DNA from: Maylandia zebra
Taxonomy: Eukaryota; Chordata; Actinopteri; Cichliformes; Cichlidae
Direction: 5' to 3'
Length of the DNA stretch: 64,000 nucleotides
Assembly: GCF_041146795.1 (NCBI RefSeq)
Contig: NC_135170.1
Location: 34,716,533-34,780,532, forward strand
Of this stretch, positions 47,262-58,995 are shown piece after piece; the stretch's first letter is position 1; each line of letters begins with the position of its first letter. The position numbers and the translations under genes were made by a program. The notes beneath the pieces were generated by a model. It did no database searches, had not been told where the DNA came from, and saw nothing but the letters and a program-made list of their open reading frames with translations.

Positions 47262-49012
47262 GTTTCCTGGACTATAATCTGGTGGGGAGCCGTCTCCCTC
47301 TGTGGGAAATCGGGGGGTCATGGGAAAGAAAAGAAAGCACATCTCGATCCAGGATAACGTGCGATGGAACAGCTGAGGGAGGTGGAGGGAGTCTCAGCTG
47401 CACTAACAAAACAAATGAAACACATCCCACATCGAATTTTACTAACAAGTCTAATAAGTCTGCAGATTGTTTCTCTGGATGAGGCAAACTGTACGTGTGT
47501 GTGGATCAGCTGGAGGGGCTCAGGTTTGCTTTGTGATACATTATGTGCTCTGGACCGCACTGATTCAGTTAGCGTGGCGACTCTTGCAGGAGACAAAATA
47601 CTGATGGAAAGGCAGACAGGAATTCAAAGTAACCGGATCACAGACAGCAGCACCAGCAGCAACCCTCTGATAGAGATCATGTCAGAGAAAGATAAAAACT
47701 GGAAAAAAAAGGCAGATTTACCAACTGGAAGTCGCTCGTGGAGCAAAGGAATACATGATTATGCCCCAGGTCACCTACATATTACACCTACGGGAGCAGC
47801 TCAGCCATGCCATCAAGTCATCAGAGCGTCAGCGACTTCTGAACATTTAGTTTGCAATAAAAGCACTTACAGTTCCTTCCATCCATCCCCTTCTGCTTAT
47901 CCTTATCTGCTTACCAGGAAATCTCCTTTTTAACTTCTTTATTAGTGTTTTTAGCCACTTTATGTGTAAGTAACCTAACAAGCTTAGGCTCAAAGGGGGG
48001 TGGGGTCAACTTCAAATATAACCCTGAACAGTGTAGGTGATTATCAGCTGCACAGGGCTGGAGCCTGTCCTCGCTGCCAGAGAGGCGGGGTACAGCTAAA
48101 CACATCCAATCAGAGAGACGCGACACACTCTCACACCCACACCTACAGCCAATTAAGAATCACTAAAAGAAGAGATGTTTGAACCCAGAATCATCCACTA
48201 CTGCCCCCTGGTGGCGGCATTTTTAGGTATATTTTGAATTTAATGGCTGCCATCCTGTCCTGGTTAGTCGGCGCTCTCGTCCCTCAGCTTTTCTGTCGCT
48301 CCATTTTCATTGGAAGATGGTCTTTATGGTAAAATAACCTCCCCCGCCAACTCTATGCCTTCCCCTCAATAATCTATAGATACCCATTTTTATACCACCA
48401 TGTGCACACGTCTATGTCCGTCATTTTAACCAGACCAACTCACTGTTGGAGCCCCCTGTGGAGATTAGAGGAACTGCAGTTGCTGCTTATTCTGAATGAA
48501 AAAACAACAATCCCATATTTTATGTTCTTGGACCAAAATCTGCCTCGTTTCTCTCCCGCTCTCCTTTTTTAATCTCTCCTCTAAGGCTCGCTGTCCGTCC
48601 ACAGCGACAGGAAACAGCAGCATTGTTTACTGCGAGCAGCTGGAGGGGTAAAACTAGACAGCAGGGGGAAGGAAGAGATAGCAGAGAGGGAGGGAGGGGG
48701 GAGAATTTACTCTCCCGGGATTCTTCTGAGTCAGGAGCGAAGACAAATCACACCGCCTGGGCCTGCACGAGTCTTTCAGAGTGAGCGGGTGCAGTGAAAC
48801 CGACAAAGAAAGCACTGAGGGAGTGAAGCGCATCACAGGAGGAGGGAAACACGAGGCCTGAGCTTCACAACAGATCACAAATCAGGATGCAGTACCTGTT
48901 TACGGGCCTGGTTGAGGCCATGCAGGCGCTGCTGGAGTTCGCTGCGGTAGTTCTGCGCCGCCTCGATGCTTTCCTTCGCCTCCTGCAGCAACACGTCCAC
49001 CTCCACAGACAT
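41485..49012 (-). CDS. crlf3: CRLF3, cytokine receptor-like factor 3
   Basis: Eight coding exons on the minus strand: complement(join(41485..41750, 42985..43097, 43219..43357, 43999..44227, 44915..45092, 45179..45266, 45412..45619, 48896..49012)). They total 1338 nt, 445 residues (human 442), all junctions GT-AG and phases consistent. An N-terminal helical/coiled-coil part (about 1-130) contains LLQEAKESIEAAQ and EVDTIE...IKPLDDCQ. A fibronectin type III domain lies in the middle, with a WSPWS box at about 257-261. A C-terminal SPRY-like part ends FDWLVDQ...GCSF..GWKVLVF. CRLF3 is a conserved intracellular protein related by its FNIII/WSxWS module to class I cytokine receptors; vertebrate work links it to cell-cycle control and blood-cell production. 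The ATG at 49010-49012 aligns with the internal MELEPELLLQEA start region of the human protein. It converges on SUZ12. Confidence 0.96.
42725..42845. repeat. Dispersed fish repeat in CRLF3 intron 7 (copy 2)
   Basis: gtcgcctcaaggtgcttgga...aatacagagaaatcccaaca...ggcgactgtgggaaggaaaa...taacaggaagaaacc is a familiar teleost dispersed sequence; its inverse relative is at 18655-18835. Confidence 0.6.
47198..47262. repeat. (TG)n microsatellite in CRLF3 intron 1
   Basis: About 65 bp of TG dinucleotides. It produces spurious Cys-Val or Thr-His ORFs on both strands. Confidence 0.95.
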
Positions 49013-49099
49013 CCTCCCGGCCTGCTGTCACACACGAGGGAGGGATACTTACTAAACACACCCAGAACGCAGCGTAACCTGAAACTAAGCACTTAGAAG

Positions 49100-50440
49100 A
49101 TGTATTTGCACAGATGACAGAGGCTGAAAAATGACTCCAGCAAACAGAATCAGGCCTCAGTAATCATGTTGTTTTTAAATCACAGACAAAACAGAAACGT
49201 GTTGTCCCTGAGAGGCACACGGTGTCCCGAATGCCCTGCTTCATCTTCTGTTTTACCTCGAGTGTGACCATAATTTACAACATGAACATCGAGTTGTATC
49301 ACAAAGCCTGCAAACTAAAGACTGGGACCATAACCTGGCTGTAAAGTGTTTCAGGTTTCTCTACATTCAGACCACAGGAGTCGCCCCCTGCTGGCCATTA
49401 GAAAGGACACAGGCTTAAGGCACCTTTGCATTGAATTAACTGTTTACGGCACAAAGCGAGTGACTCAGAGTGACTGAGCGGACACCAGCGTGTCCTGTAG
49501 CTGGTCGTGACTCATCGATGCAGACGTCTCATTGGACAAACGGCCCACAGCGTTCTTCATAATTCACCTCTGCAGAGGCGCTGCTGTGGCTAATAACCAA
49601 TAACGGAGTAAGACTCGATCTTCTGCTAGAAAAACTACAAGTCAACCAAGTGCGTTGAGCATTTTCAGTGACAGAGGAAATGAGAAAACAAGTAAACCAC
49701 TTCCTCTGCTGCCAGCCAGCCGCAGTACCAGCCGCTTTACGACACGGCGAAAACACAGGACTTCTGGTTTCATTGCAGCGGCGTGGGACCACATTCTTCA
49801 CGACCTTTACGTACAATGCTCAGTGTGGTCCACCGGCCTCACATAACTACGAAAATAAAACCCCACAATGATCATAAACACGCTTTAATGAGCCTCTTCC
49901 TGTGACCTTAATATGATTATCAAACATCAGTAAAATAATGCTTTGTTACTGATTTTGGCTTCATTTTAATGTCAAAAGCAACGACTGGAAAACTGATAGC
50001 ATGGAGTTCGTCTAGTTTTAAAACTGCAGCTCTGTCCGTCTTCACGTCTCTGCACCGGGAGCCAAATGACCTCTAAGACCACTTTTACAACAGCAGACAC
50101 TCAGGTTTATCAGAGTAATCAAGGCTGGAGGGTCCCTGAGCTCTTTAGTGTTTTAAAGCAGCAAGTTTAATTTTTAGACATTTTTTAGCCCTCAAATGAT
50201 TTTTGTGGACCTCGTTTTTGTCGATCGTTTAAAGGAAGCTACAGTTTTAGCATCCACAGACTATTAAACCTAGAACATCCAAATAAAAACATTATTATGG
50301 TATTCTGGATTTTATTTATTTTAACTTTATCCTCCCTAAAAATCCAGTTCCCTCACGGCTAAACCGTTCACTTCACTTTGAGTCATTTAGTTTATTCATT
50401 GGACTCGAATCCGAGAGGAATCGTGTGAATCGATGCTTTC
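49100..50440. other. Upstream flank/long first intron of CRLF3
   Basis: No independent gene recognised. If the candidate untranslated exon at 58916 is right, this and everything up to 58.9 kb lies within a 10-kb CRLF3 first intron. Confidence 0.35.
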
Positions 50441-50444
50441 CTCG

Positions 50445-50990
50445 AAGCGTTCCCAAACCAGCAGAGATCACTCCAGAGTGTCCTGGGTCCACTCCAGAGC
50501 CTTCTCCCAGCTGGACATTCCTGAAACACCTCAGCTAGGAGGGGCCCAGGAGGCATCTCAGCTGGCTCCTTTCAGTTTGGAGGAGCAGCTCCACTCTGAT
50601 ATGTCAGTGTAGGGTCTCAGTCATCCGGGTCATGGTAGTCTTAGGAGCTTGGAAAGAAACTGACTGGACTCCTTTAAGTTTTGTGAGGATGTTTCACCTC
50701 TCATCAAATGACAAGATAAAGGAAAACCCCCACTAAGGTTTAAATTCCTGGGACTCTCCACCTGGATTTGGTTTCAGAACTGGAGAAGCTTCTCGGATCA
50801 GAGGTGAAATTCACGGGAATTAAAGAAATCCAGTCACTTTCTTTCTAAGCTCTACTCTGATGTCTTCACTCTCTGTCTAAAGCAGAACCCAGATGTCTCA
50901 TTTCTGCCTCTTTCATCTATGATCTTATTCCTTCAGACCCATAGCTCGTGGCCACAGATGAGGAATGTAGATTGACAGTTAAACCAACAG
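50445..50990 (-). mobile_element. L2/Rex-like LINE 3' fragment, interrupted
   Basis: 50455-50600 (gttcccaaaccagcagagat...ggtccactccagagccttct...ctcctttcagtttggaggag) and 50862-50990 (cttcactctctgtctaaag...cagacccatagctcgtggcc) look like two halves of one degraded fish LINE 3' region of the Rex3/L2 type. They are separated by a Penelope-like fragment. Confidence 0.5.
50601..50853. mobile_element. Short Penelope-like element end inserted in the LINE fragment
   Basis: Contains the PLE-terminal phrases ggagcttggaaagaaactgactggact, gaggatgtttcacctctcatc and gaactggagaagcttctcgg, as at 6695-6790. The duplicated actctgat at 50593-50600 and 50854-50861 flanks it and marks the insertion. It has no coding sequence. 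Confidence 0.65.
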
Positions 50991-51410
50991 CTTCACTCTC
51001 AGTTCTTTCTTTAGCACAACAGGCTGTTAAAGGGTCTACATCACTAATCAACCTGCTCCAGCCTCCCACTCACCATGACAAAAACCCAGAGATACTTGAA
51101 ATTCTCCACATGAGGCAGCAACTAGTTTTAAATCCACCCTAATCTGGCCTCGGACCTTGAGGTGCCGATTCTCATCCCAGCTGCAAAGCATCCCAGCAGA
51201 AGTTGGAGGTTACCTCGTAACGAGGCCTCTTCTTCCACCAAAAGAGGAGATCACACAGCAGGTCTGGCCAACATGCACTGGAAATATTCCTGATTTACTG
51301 ACACAATGTGGATCAAGCTCTCACAAGTAACCAAGGCTTCAAAATGTAGTAGAGTAAAGGCTTTGGCACAAAGCTTTACAAGAAGTCTGCATATTTTAGC
51401 TTCTTCTTTA

Positions 51411-52454
51411 TAGGGCTGCTCAATTAATCGAATTTTAATCACGATTACGATCTGGGCTTTCAACGATCATTAAAAATGACTGAGCCGATTATTAGCCCCT
51501 CCCTCATTTATCCGCGACACCTTAAAGGCCGGTCCGTGAAAATATTGTCGGGCATAAACCGGTCCATGGCGCAAAAAAGGTTGGAGACCGCTGATTAAGA
51601 GGACCCGAGGGAAGCTCGGAAAGCTAAGCAGAAGTTATTTGGAGAGTGACTGCCGTTGGTTGAAAAGAGAGTTTAAAAAAAAACTTCAGTGGTGTTGCAC
51701 ACTATTTTATATTATTTTTTTAAAGTCATTGTTAACCCTTTAAAGCCGGTCAGAGCAGCACGCTCCGTTTTGCGTAACTATTTTTAAATCCCTGTAGAAC
51801 CTGAACCGTGTAAGCTAGCGCAATAATTTGTTTTGCAAAAATTGCATAAAAAGCGCTTGCAGGAACAAAAACATAATATTCCAGAAACACGCTTTGCCGT
51901 TCCTATCAGCTGTTCGTAACACTTCCCACAGTGAAATGATGCACATGCTGTTTTCTTTGCAAATTTGCATCATAGGATTGTTTTTTGTTTTTCCTGCAGT
52001 ATATAAAAATTGCTGTATCTCCAAAATAAAACTATGAAGACACTCAAAATAAATTTCCTGTTGTTGTAAACTATTTTTTGCAACTTTATTGTATTTAAAG
52101 TTTTGAGGGATAAGCCTCTTAAATTTCTCCAAGTAGAAATATATGTAAACAAAACAAAAGCGATTTTCAATTTTTTTTGTAGTTTATTGCACTTTTTTGC
52201 AATTTATGTAATTACTATGCACTTAATGCATACATATTATTAAAATATGGGCTATAACAGTTGTATTGATGTATAGCAACTTGAAATGCTCCCACAAATG
52301 GCACTACAGCATGTAAAAAAAATAATATAAGCTCTGGTGGACTTGGTTCTATAGTAGGTCTTAAAGGGTTAAATAAATATCGTCAGATAATCGTGATCTC
52401 AATTTCAGTGAAAATAATCGTGATTATCATTTTTGCCATAATCGAGCAGCCCTA
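51411..52454. mobile_element. Non-autonomous hAT element with 8-bp target duplication (outer element)
   Basis: The ends tagggctgctcaattaatcg and ataatcgagcagccct(a) are inverted repeats. The element is flanked by perfect CTTCTTTA duplications at 51403-51410 and 52455-52462. It contains a segment (ggccggtccgtgaaaatatt...ggttggagaccgctga, about 51525-51595) that is itself typical of another fish hAT MITE, and a complete piggyBac-type insertion at 51736-52368. Confidence 0.92.
51736..52368. mobile_element. Non-autonomous piggyBac-type element nested in the hAT element
   Basis: Bases 51732-51735 and 52369-52372 are TTAA, the piggyBac target. The element begins CCCTTTAAAGCCGG and ends CTTAAAGGG, giving CCCTTTAA(A)G terminal inverted repeats. 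The 633-bp interior encodes no transposase; its short ORFs (for example 51815-52132 on the minus strand) are not recognisable. It must be younger than the hAT element that contains it. Confidence 0.85.
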
Positions 52455-52559
52455 CTTCTTTATTTAGCTGTGCTCTCAGCTCTGTGCTGCTTCGTTTTAT
52501 GTTCAGGATACAGCGTTGGAAATAATCGTTTCATCACTTCCACCTCACTTGATTTGCAT

Positions 52560-53520
52560 GTCACTGAGTAAAATAAGACAAACATGACTTAGTGCTTGGT
52601 GAAGAAACCCTGATTAGTGTAAGACGTTTGCACACATTTACACCCACTCCTCTTTGCAGAAACTCTGTAATCTTTTGGGTTTCTTCTTCTCAAAGCTTCA
52701 GCTCACTCCGCAAATTTTCAGACTGGACTGAGGTCTGGCTAGGCCACTTGTCTATGTTTTGGGTTACTGTCATGCTTGAAGACCAGTACAAAGATATTAT
52801 GGAAACGGCCCCATGCACTGGCCCCTCAATGCGATGAAGTCATCCAGTAGCCCTAAAAAACAGCCCCAAAGCATAACGTCTCCACCTCTGTGCTCGACTG
52901 AGGATGGTGTTCTTTTGGTCATGCTCAGCATATCTATTACGCCAAACATGGCGGGTCGAGTTGATGCTTTAGACGTTCAGTGGCAAACTTAAGACGTGCC
53001 TGTACATGCGCACTCTTGAGCAGGGGGACCTGCAAGATTTCAGTGCACTGCAGTGTGCTATCAGCGGTGTTCTTGGTGACCGTGGTCCCGACTGCCTTCA
53101 GTTTGATAATGAGCTCCTCCCGTGTGATTTTGGGCTGATCTTCCACCTTTCTCATGATCATCCTCACCCTACAAGCAAAGATCTTGCATGGAGCTCCAGA
53201 CCGATGGTGACTGATAGTCTTTTTATCAGTGTCTTCCTGATGGTCCGTCCATTTTCCCCTGACAGCCTTTGCATGTTGGTCTTTCCCAACCTTGCTGGAG
53301 AGGCTGGAACATTTTCTGTGGACAGGTAAGCTTTGAACACACACCGAGTTGCGAACAGGAGAAGCAGTTATTCCTGCTGGGTTGTAGGGGATCAAATACT
53401 TCTTTCTCCCAGTAGCATGCAAATCCTTTTTTAACTTTTATGTAATGTGGTTTTTTTTCCTGGATTTTTCCTAGGAGCACCAATCAGCTGCAGGAGCGTA
53501 GCTGAACTCTTATTGGATGG
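52560..53520 (-). pseudogene. Dead Tc1-like transposon (second lineage)
   Basis: Read on the minus strand, the frame at 53422-52937 includes RSGAPCKIFACRVRMIMRKV, QPKITREELIIKLKAVGT and VPLLKSAHVQARLKFA, the DNA-binding and linker regions of a Tc1-like transposase. Further downstream (52640-52930), the catalytic-domain nucleotides are recognisable (cataacgtctccacctctgtg; gactggctaggccactt-like tctggctaggccacttgtc). The catalytic frame is broken by stops and indels. The (ag)gggatcaaatacttctttct near 53388 is a typical element end. Confidence 0.85.
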
Positions 53521-54870
53521 ATCTGGACACTCAAAGCCCACGAACAGACAAGACATTAGTCACAGGAACATATCTAATCTTACCTGCATGATGGAAAGCA
53601 TCACCTGAGTTCAATTATTCAAAGTACTCTGAGATAAGTGAACATGAGCAGTGTAATGTCAAAGTACTGTAACAGCCTCCACTTTAATAATTATTTTAAT
53701 GTAAGTTTGAAAATTAATACCATAAAACAAATACCAAATTCAGCCACAAACCTCTGAGAGAAGCAGCAACTTTGTGTCCTCACAAAGGGGATAAAAGCAG
53801 CACGGAAATCTCTGTAGACAGAATGAAAGTGAAGGTGAGGTGAATTACCACCAGCCTTCAACGTCTTCCTGTCAGAGGTGTCCGCTGACAGGTTACACGT
53901 TTAAAACCGATCCTTTATCTCATCGATTAATCTGTTTATTTCACAGGTTTCCCAGAAATTGTGGTGTTTATTTTCTCTCAATGTTTACCCGACAAACATT
54001 CATACCTAATCCTTTAAACTCATGTGATCTGATAGTTCCTGTGCTTGTATTTAAAACCACATTTAAAGGTTTTTTTGTATTCTTCTTTATTTTTGGGGTG
54101 AATGTGAGATAACAAAATAAAAAAAAACATTAAAAATGACTCATTATATATAGTAAGAAATTATATATTTAGAGTCTTTTTTGCATGATAATAACTCCTC
54201 TGAGCACAGCTTTTACACCACTGCTTTGGGGCTAATATTCACCTACATTTGGTGCTTGTTGAGTGAATTTAGGACCCTGGAAGGTCGTCTCGGAGGAGTA
54301 TAAATACTCCAGTTCTGAATCTATTTTGGTGAAGGCAGTGTTGGAAAAAATATCTTTTTGTTGACATAGAACAATGAAATATATCACAAAAACGCTGGAT
54401 TAAATGATCTTCATGCTACAGAATATCTGGCTTGGACCTTCATGTACCTTCCGATGCTTCGGCAACATTCAGTGACGCGCTGGATCGCGAGTTTTGTCTC
54501 TATGTGAAGCAGGTGCGTTAAGTCTGAGCCAAGTCCTTCTCAAAGCTGAAAGTAATGCCGCTACCTGCTGCGGTCGGCCACGCTTCCTTTAAAGCATCTA
54601 AAGAGGAAGTTACTAAAATGCATCACGCTCCCGCCACATACAGTATGCAAAGTGTCACATGTGGTCCGCTGCTGCAGGTTATGGAGGAAAGGCATAATCT
54701 ATACAAGAAATCCAGCACAGCAAATGCTTTTGTAACCTTTAACCCCTGCTAATGAGTCCTGGTGATTAAAGTGAAACTTGGAGATAAGTCGAATAATTTA
54801 TACTGTAAACTCCAGTGTGATTTAAAAAAAACCCTCAAAAACTAAAGTTAAAATTACTTCAGTGGAGTTT
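53520..54870. other. Repeat-poor stretch without a gene
   Basis: AT-rich DNA with no recognisable coding region or element. Confidence 0.5.
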
Positions 54871-54875
54871 TGCTA

Positions 54876-56278
54876 CTGTGCAAAAGTCTTGAGCCACCAC
54901 TTAGTGCTCCGAGGAAAATAAGAAAAAGGTGCAGCGATGTATCGAAACGTGCAATCATGCATAGAAACACAGTGTGTAAGAGAAAACATTTACCAAATAA
55001 ATGCATTTGGTATTTTTCAGCACAGCCTGAACTCTCAGGCAGCTTTCTGTGATTTAAGTATCTGTTCTCCAGATTCTTGAAGGACATTCAAAGCTCTCTG
55101 GATGTTTCTGCTCTCTGTCAGGACGATCCCACGCTGCTTCAGTCACGTTGAGGTCCGGTCTGATCCATGACTGATGCTGTTTGTGTGTTTTTCTATCCAG
55201 GTACGTTTTTACTGCATTGGCAGTGTGTTTGAGATCATTGCATTCAGAGGATTTCCAGATGGTACAGCATGGTGGAACAAAACGGGATGTCCAACAGCAC
55301 GTGCTGAAATGCAGCTCCCAACAATGGCAGAGCCTCCGCCATGTTTTCCAGACGGCTGCAGACTCACTGCTGTAGCTCTCTGCTGACTTCGTCCATAAAC
55401 ATTGGACATGATTAGAACGAGACATTTCAAATCCAGATTCGTCTGTAACACCTGTTTTGCTGATTTTCAGTCCAGTTCTTGTGTAATTTTTATACGTCAG
55501 GCTTTTCTTTCTGTTTCCCTTCGTAAGAATGGCGTCTCGACAGCTGAGACCATCTCTGATGAGGCTTCAGTGAGCAGTAGATGGATCAGCTGACGGTACA
55601 GATGCATCTCTCTTTGCTCTTTTCCTTTTTCTCGTTTCTTAATGACTTTCACATGCTGTTCATCTGCTGTAGATATTTTTTGTCCTCCACTTGTTCAGTT
55701 TTAAGGATACACTGCACAACATGCCAAAATATGCCAAGTTTTTGGCTAATAGCTCTCTTTGGGAATCACTTTGCTGCTGTTATTCCTGTCAAACTTTTAC
55801 CTTTAGCATTTTTAATACATTCATCTAAAGAAATGAGAACAGGCTGTGCTTTTGTGACAGGCTGCTAGTAACAAAATGCAAAGATACAATTAATAATAAT
55901 AATAATGGAGTGGATTTATATAGCGCTTTTCAAGGCACCCAAAGCGCTTTACAATGCCACTATTCATTCACTCTCACATTCACACAATTTGAAGATGGAT
56001 CTTTGCTGTGTAGACACAACACTGGTTCTCCCTTCAGCTGCGTACTTTTTATATCCGAATGGTTAATAGGTCAGTGTTTAAAACCAGTAAACCTGTGAAA
56101 ATGGTCAGGTACAAGGACTGGACTGAAAATGAGTGAAAACACAGCCAGTGAAGAACTTTGAAAGACCTTCAGAGAGCTGGAGAACTTTTGACGAGCACTT
56201 CAAAAAACTATTACACTAAAATCTGGCTCATTTGAAATAAAACAAAGAAATTAGGGGTGGCTCAAGATTTTCGCACAG
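54876..56278 (-). pseudogene. Dead Tc1-like transposon (third lineage) with a nested repeat
   Basis: The inverted ends are ctgtgcaaaagtcttgagccacc (left, preceded by TA) and ggtggctcaagattttcgcacag (right). On the minus strand at 55210-55090 the translation includes RPDLNVTEAAWDRPDREQKH, matching the conserved SPDLN..E.(V/A)WD.LDRE region at the end of a Tc1 transposase. Stops and frameshifts are frequent. A second repeat at 55886-56095 interrupts the element. It is inactive. Confidence 0.85.
55886..56095. repeat. Dispersed 'tttatatagcgctttt' repeat nested in the Tc1 element
   Basis: taataataataatggagtgg, then atttatatagcgcttttcaa, caaagcgctttacaatgcc and cattcactctcacattcaca: a phrase set widespread in teleost genomes; shorter relatives lie near 3737 and 11060. 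Class not determined. Confidence 0.65.
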
Positions 56279-56279
56279 T

Positions 56280-57935
56280 CCTGCCATACCAATCACCTGA
56301 ATCAAACTAAACAGGACGTTTTCTGTTGATGCACAGACAGACAACCGACCAGAGATCCAGTGTCATGCCTCCAAACAAAACCCCAGTATATATATATTTA
56401 TACACATGAATGCAAATAAGTATGCAGGCATGCAGTCACTTTGACTTAAACAGCGCCCACTGCTAACACTGCTCCTCGACTCTCACGCTCCTTTAACAGC
56501 CCAGACATTGTTTTACATCCTTCAAAGAGAGGGGTGCAGGCCCTCTCTCCCTCTGTCTCTGTAATCCTGTGGCTTATAATCCCTCTCTCTGAGCGCTCAG
56601 CCAGGTCGACTTGGTTTCCCTCTCTGTTTAGATGACACGGGTGTGGCTAGAAACAAATGAACAGGAATTTCTCCTCCTACTTTTTATTTATTCTCTAAAG
56701 AGTTCAGCCGTCTGTGTCTCTGGGATATTTAGGTCAACCTGCATGGAGCCATGACCCGCTGTCCTGCTTTCAAGCTCCCCCACACCGTTTACAGTCTCAC
56801 AAATATATGTGTGCTGCAGCGGGGCTCCTGTGACACTTTAGCAGTCAAAAATCAATGCTTTTTAAGATCTGTGTGTAATTAAATGAAGCCTACAGTGTGT
56901 CAAAAATAGGCCTTATAGTTCAGCTTTTATAAACAAGCTCTAACTACAAGTTGGGTATGCAATTATCCAATCAACAAAGGCATGCTTCTCTTTGCCACAC
57001 ATGACAGTTGAGTCAATCTCTTGTGAATTTTTGGACTATTAAGCTGTTTTACTGTCTAAGCACAAGTATTTTAGCCACAGACGCAGGGTGTTTCTCACTT
57101 TTTCTCATTATTATACAAGATTTCCTCCACAGGGAATACTTCCGCCTTACCCACAACAACTTTTTGTGCATTGTTGAGACATCCTAAAATGTGCATCTCC
57201 ACTCATGCTCTACTTGTGCAACAGTCTTTGCTTCAATACACATCAGGGAGCAGGGCTGTAAACACTTATCTAATGCTGCCCTAGACGGAGAAAGAAAACA
57301 CTGAATTTGCATCACGATGGTTATAGTGTGTACTGTGTACTACATACTGTTTCGTGAACGGGAAATTAAGCTGTTGAGGCTGTAAATAGGTCATTTTTCA
57401 TGACCTTAGTTCGGATTTTAGCTTCATGCTAAACAAGCACAAGTTTCCAAGAAGAAACTAGAAGATGCAACCTTTCAAATGAAGTCTCATTTGGGTGAAG
57501 AGTCAATAAAATGTTTGGATGCTAAGAGGTTAAAATACGGTATGCCAACAATAAAAACAATAAAGATGACACATTGCATGTCAGAAGGCACAAACATATC
57601 CTCTACATCAAAAGTGTTCTGAATATATATTAAAATCAACCTCAGTGTTGCATTTAAATGCCCCAAAATGTGTGGATTTGAATGTAAAGTTGATAAAGCC
57701 CAGCTAGAAGGTCCCTAAAGAGGCCTGAGGCAGCTCCTCTGAGCAAGCTGCACATGCAACAGGAAAGCTATGACAGGCACTCAAGTGCAAACCCACGCTA
57801 TTATTATTATTAACAGCGCAGGAGGCATCAGACATGTCGTGGCTCGCTTCTGTTACTTCCGTATTTTGCAGTTATTTTCTAGATAAACTCCCGCCCACCA
57901 CCAACTGCAGGGGCTTCTCCAGTCTTTTTAAAAGT
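56280..57935. other. Non-coding stretch
   Basis: No gene recognised. Bases 56520-56650 are rich in ctctctctg-type simple sequence; the rest is ordinary AT-rich DNA. Confidence 0.45.
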
Positions 57936-57939
57936 GCTC

Positions 57940-58590
57940 GAGAATGCATAAAATGTGTGACTGCATAGCTCACTCTGCGTGGTTTCTCATGCTCTGGAGC
58001 TCCAACAGTTGAGTTGAGCCGAACTCTGCTGGAAAAACTCCCATTTTAAAGTTTGTGCTGGTGTCGGCAAACAATAATAAGTCATAACAAAACAGTACAT
58101 TGTTTTTTATTATAAATAAGTTGTTTAAAATAATTCGGCATGAAAACTATTTAAAAGTAATAACACTCTTGACTGAAAGTCTAACCTAAAGGACAGTACG
58201 TGCTGTTCGTGTAAGTGAAAGAGGACGGCGATAATACGATAATGACAGAAGAATTTAAAATATAGAGCTGCTCTTGTCGTCTTTAAAAAATCAAGAATAC
58301 ATAAAATGTTTAATAAGGTAAGTCACGCCGCATAATTTCTCACATTTTTGGTCCTGGAATGTCTTTTAAAGTCGGGTTGAGCCGAACTCCGTTAGAAAAT
58401 CACCAGTTTTCCAAGTTTACGCGAGTGGCAGCAAAAACGATCAATCATAGTAAAATATTATTTACTTTGAAAAGATTTACAACGTGTTAAAAAAAAATCG
58501 GCATGGAATATTTTTAGCAGGTAGCAACTTTTTCCATGAAAACCCAAACTTAATGGATGCTTCGTGCTGCTTGTCAGGCTGAATTTAAGA
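57940..58590. repeat. Diverged tandem duplication, unit about 360 bp
   Basis: The segment from 57942 recurs about 362 bp later. Anchors: agaatgcataaaatgt (57942) against agaatacataaaatgt (58303); gttgagccgaactc (58013 against 58376); attcggcatgaaaactat against aatcggcatggaatattt; cgtgctgttcgtgtaa (58199) against cgtgctgcttgtcagg (58563). Spacing stays constant while the sequence has diverged a great deal, so it is an old tandem duplication and not a recent repeat. It lies just inside the presumed first intron of CRLF3. Confidence 0.8.
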
Positions 58591-58915
58591 GGATGAGGAG
58601 AGCGTTCGACCAACTGCCGAGGAAGTTGTAAAGTATGAGGCGTAAACTGGTAATAAAGAGGTGATGAAGAGGGACGACAAAGAGTAGATATACACGAGTT
58701 GGTGTTGAGACTAGTTTGTCGTCAGCTTCTCAGAATAAGGTCGGAAACCTGAGAAAAAGTTGAAGCTTGCTTGTTGTGGAAAAAAGACAATGAAATCGGA
58801 GCACGCTTGAGAGAACAAACACAACACACACATTAATCACGACAACAAGACAACCGACACATCGACTAAATCAACAGCCCTTCTTAACATGCGGCGGTAA
58901 AAACCCCAGCCGTAC

Positions 58916-58995
58916 CTGTTTTAGTGCTTTCTGGTGGCCATTTCTTCCCGAGAGTTATGAATCAGCTCGAAGCCGCCGCCACACCGATATGCCCA
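58916..58995 (-). promoter_or_regulatory. crlf3: Candidate untranslated first exon of CRLF3
   Basis: The minus strand here is GC/CpG-rich (ggcggcggcttcgagctgat) and ends in a strong donor, ctaaaacag|gtacgg, with the exon end at 58916. It contains an upstream ORF of six codons (ATG at 58941, TAA ending at 58921). The CRLF3 start codon lies in an exon preceded by acceptor-like tgacagcag on the minus strand near 49020, so a spliced 5'UTR is plausible. The upstream boundary is a guess. It could belong to another transcript. Confidence 0.35.

Noticed and set aside
46785-47933. 185- and 189-codon ORFs overlapping the TG microsatellite and CRLF3 intron 1
   Set aside because: They depend on a dinucleotide repeat or have low-complexity, unrecognisable translations; one is antisense to CRLF3.
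52937-53422. 161-codon minus-strand ORF as a host gene
   Set aside because: The sequence is a Tc1 transposase fragment, with the catalytic part broken.
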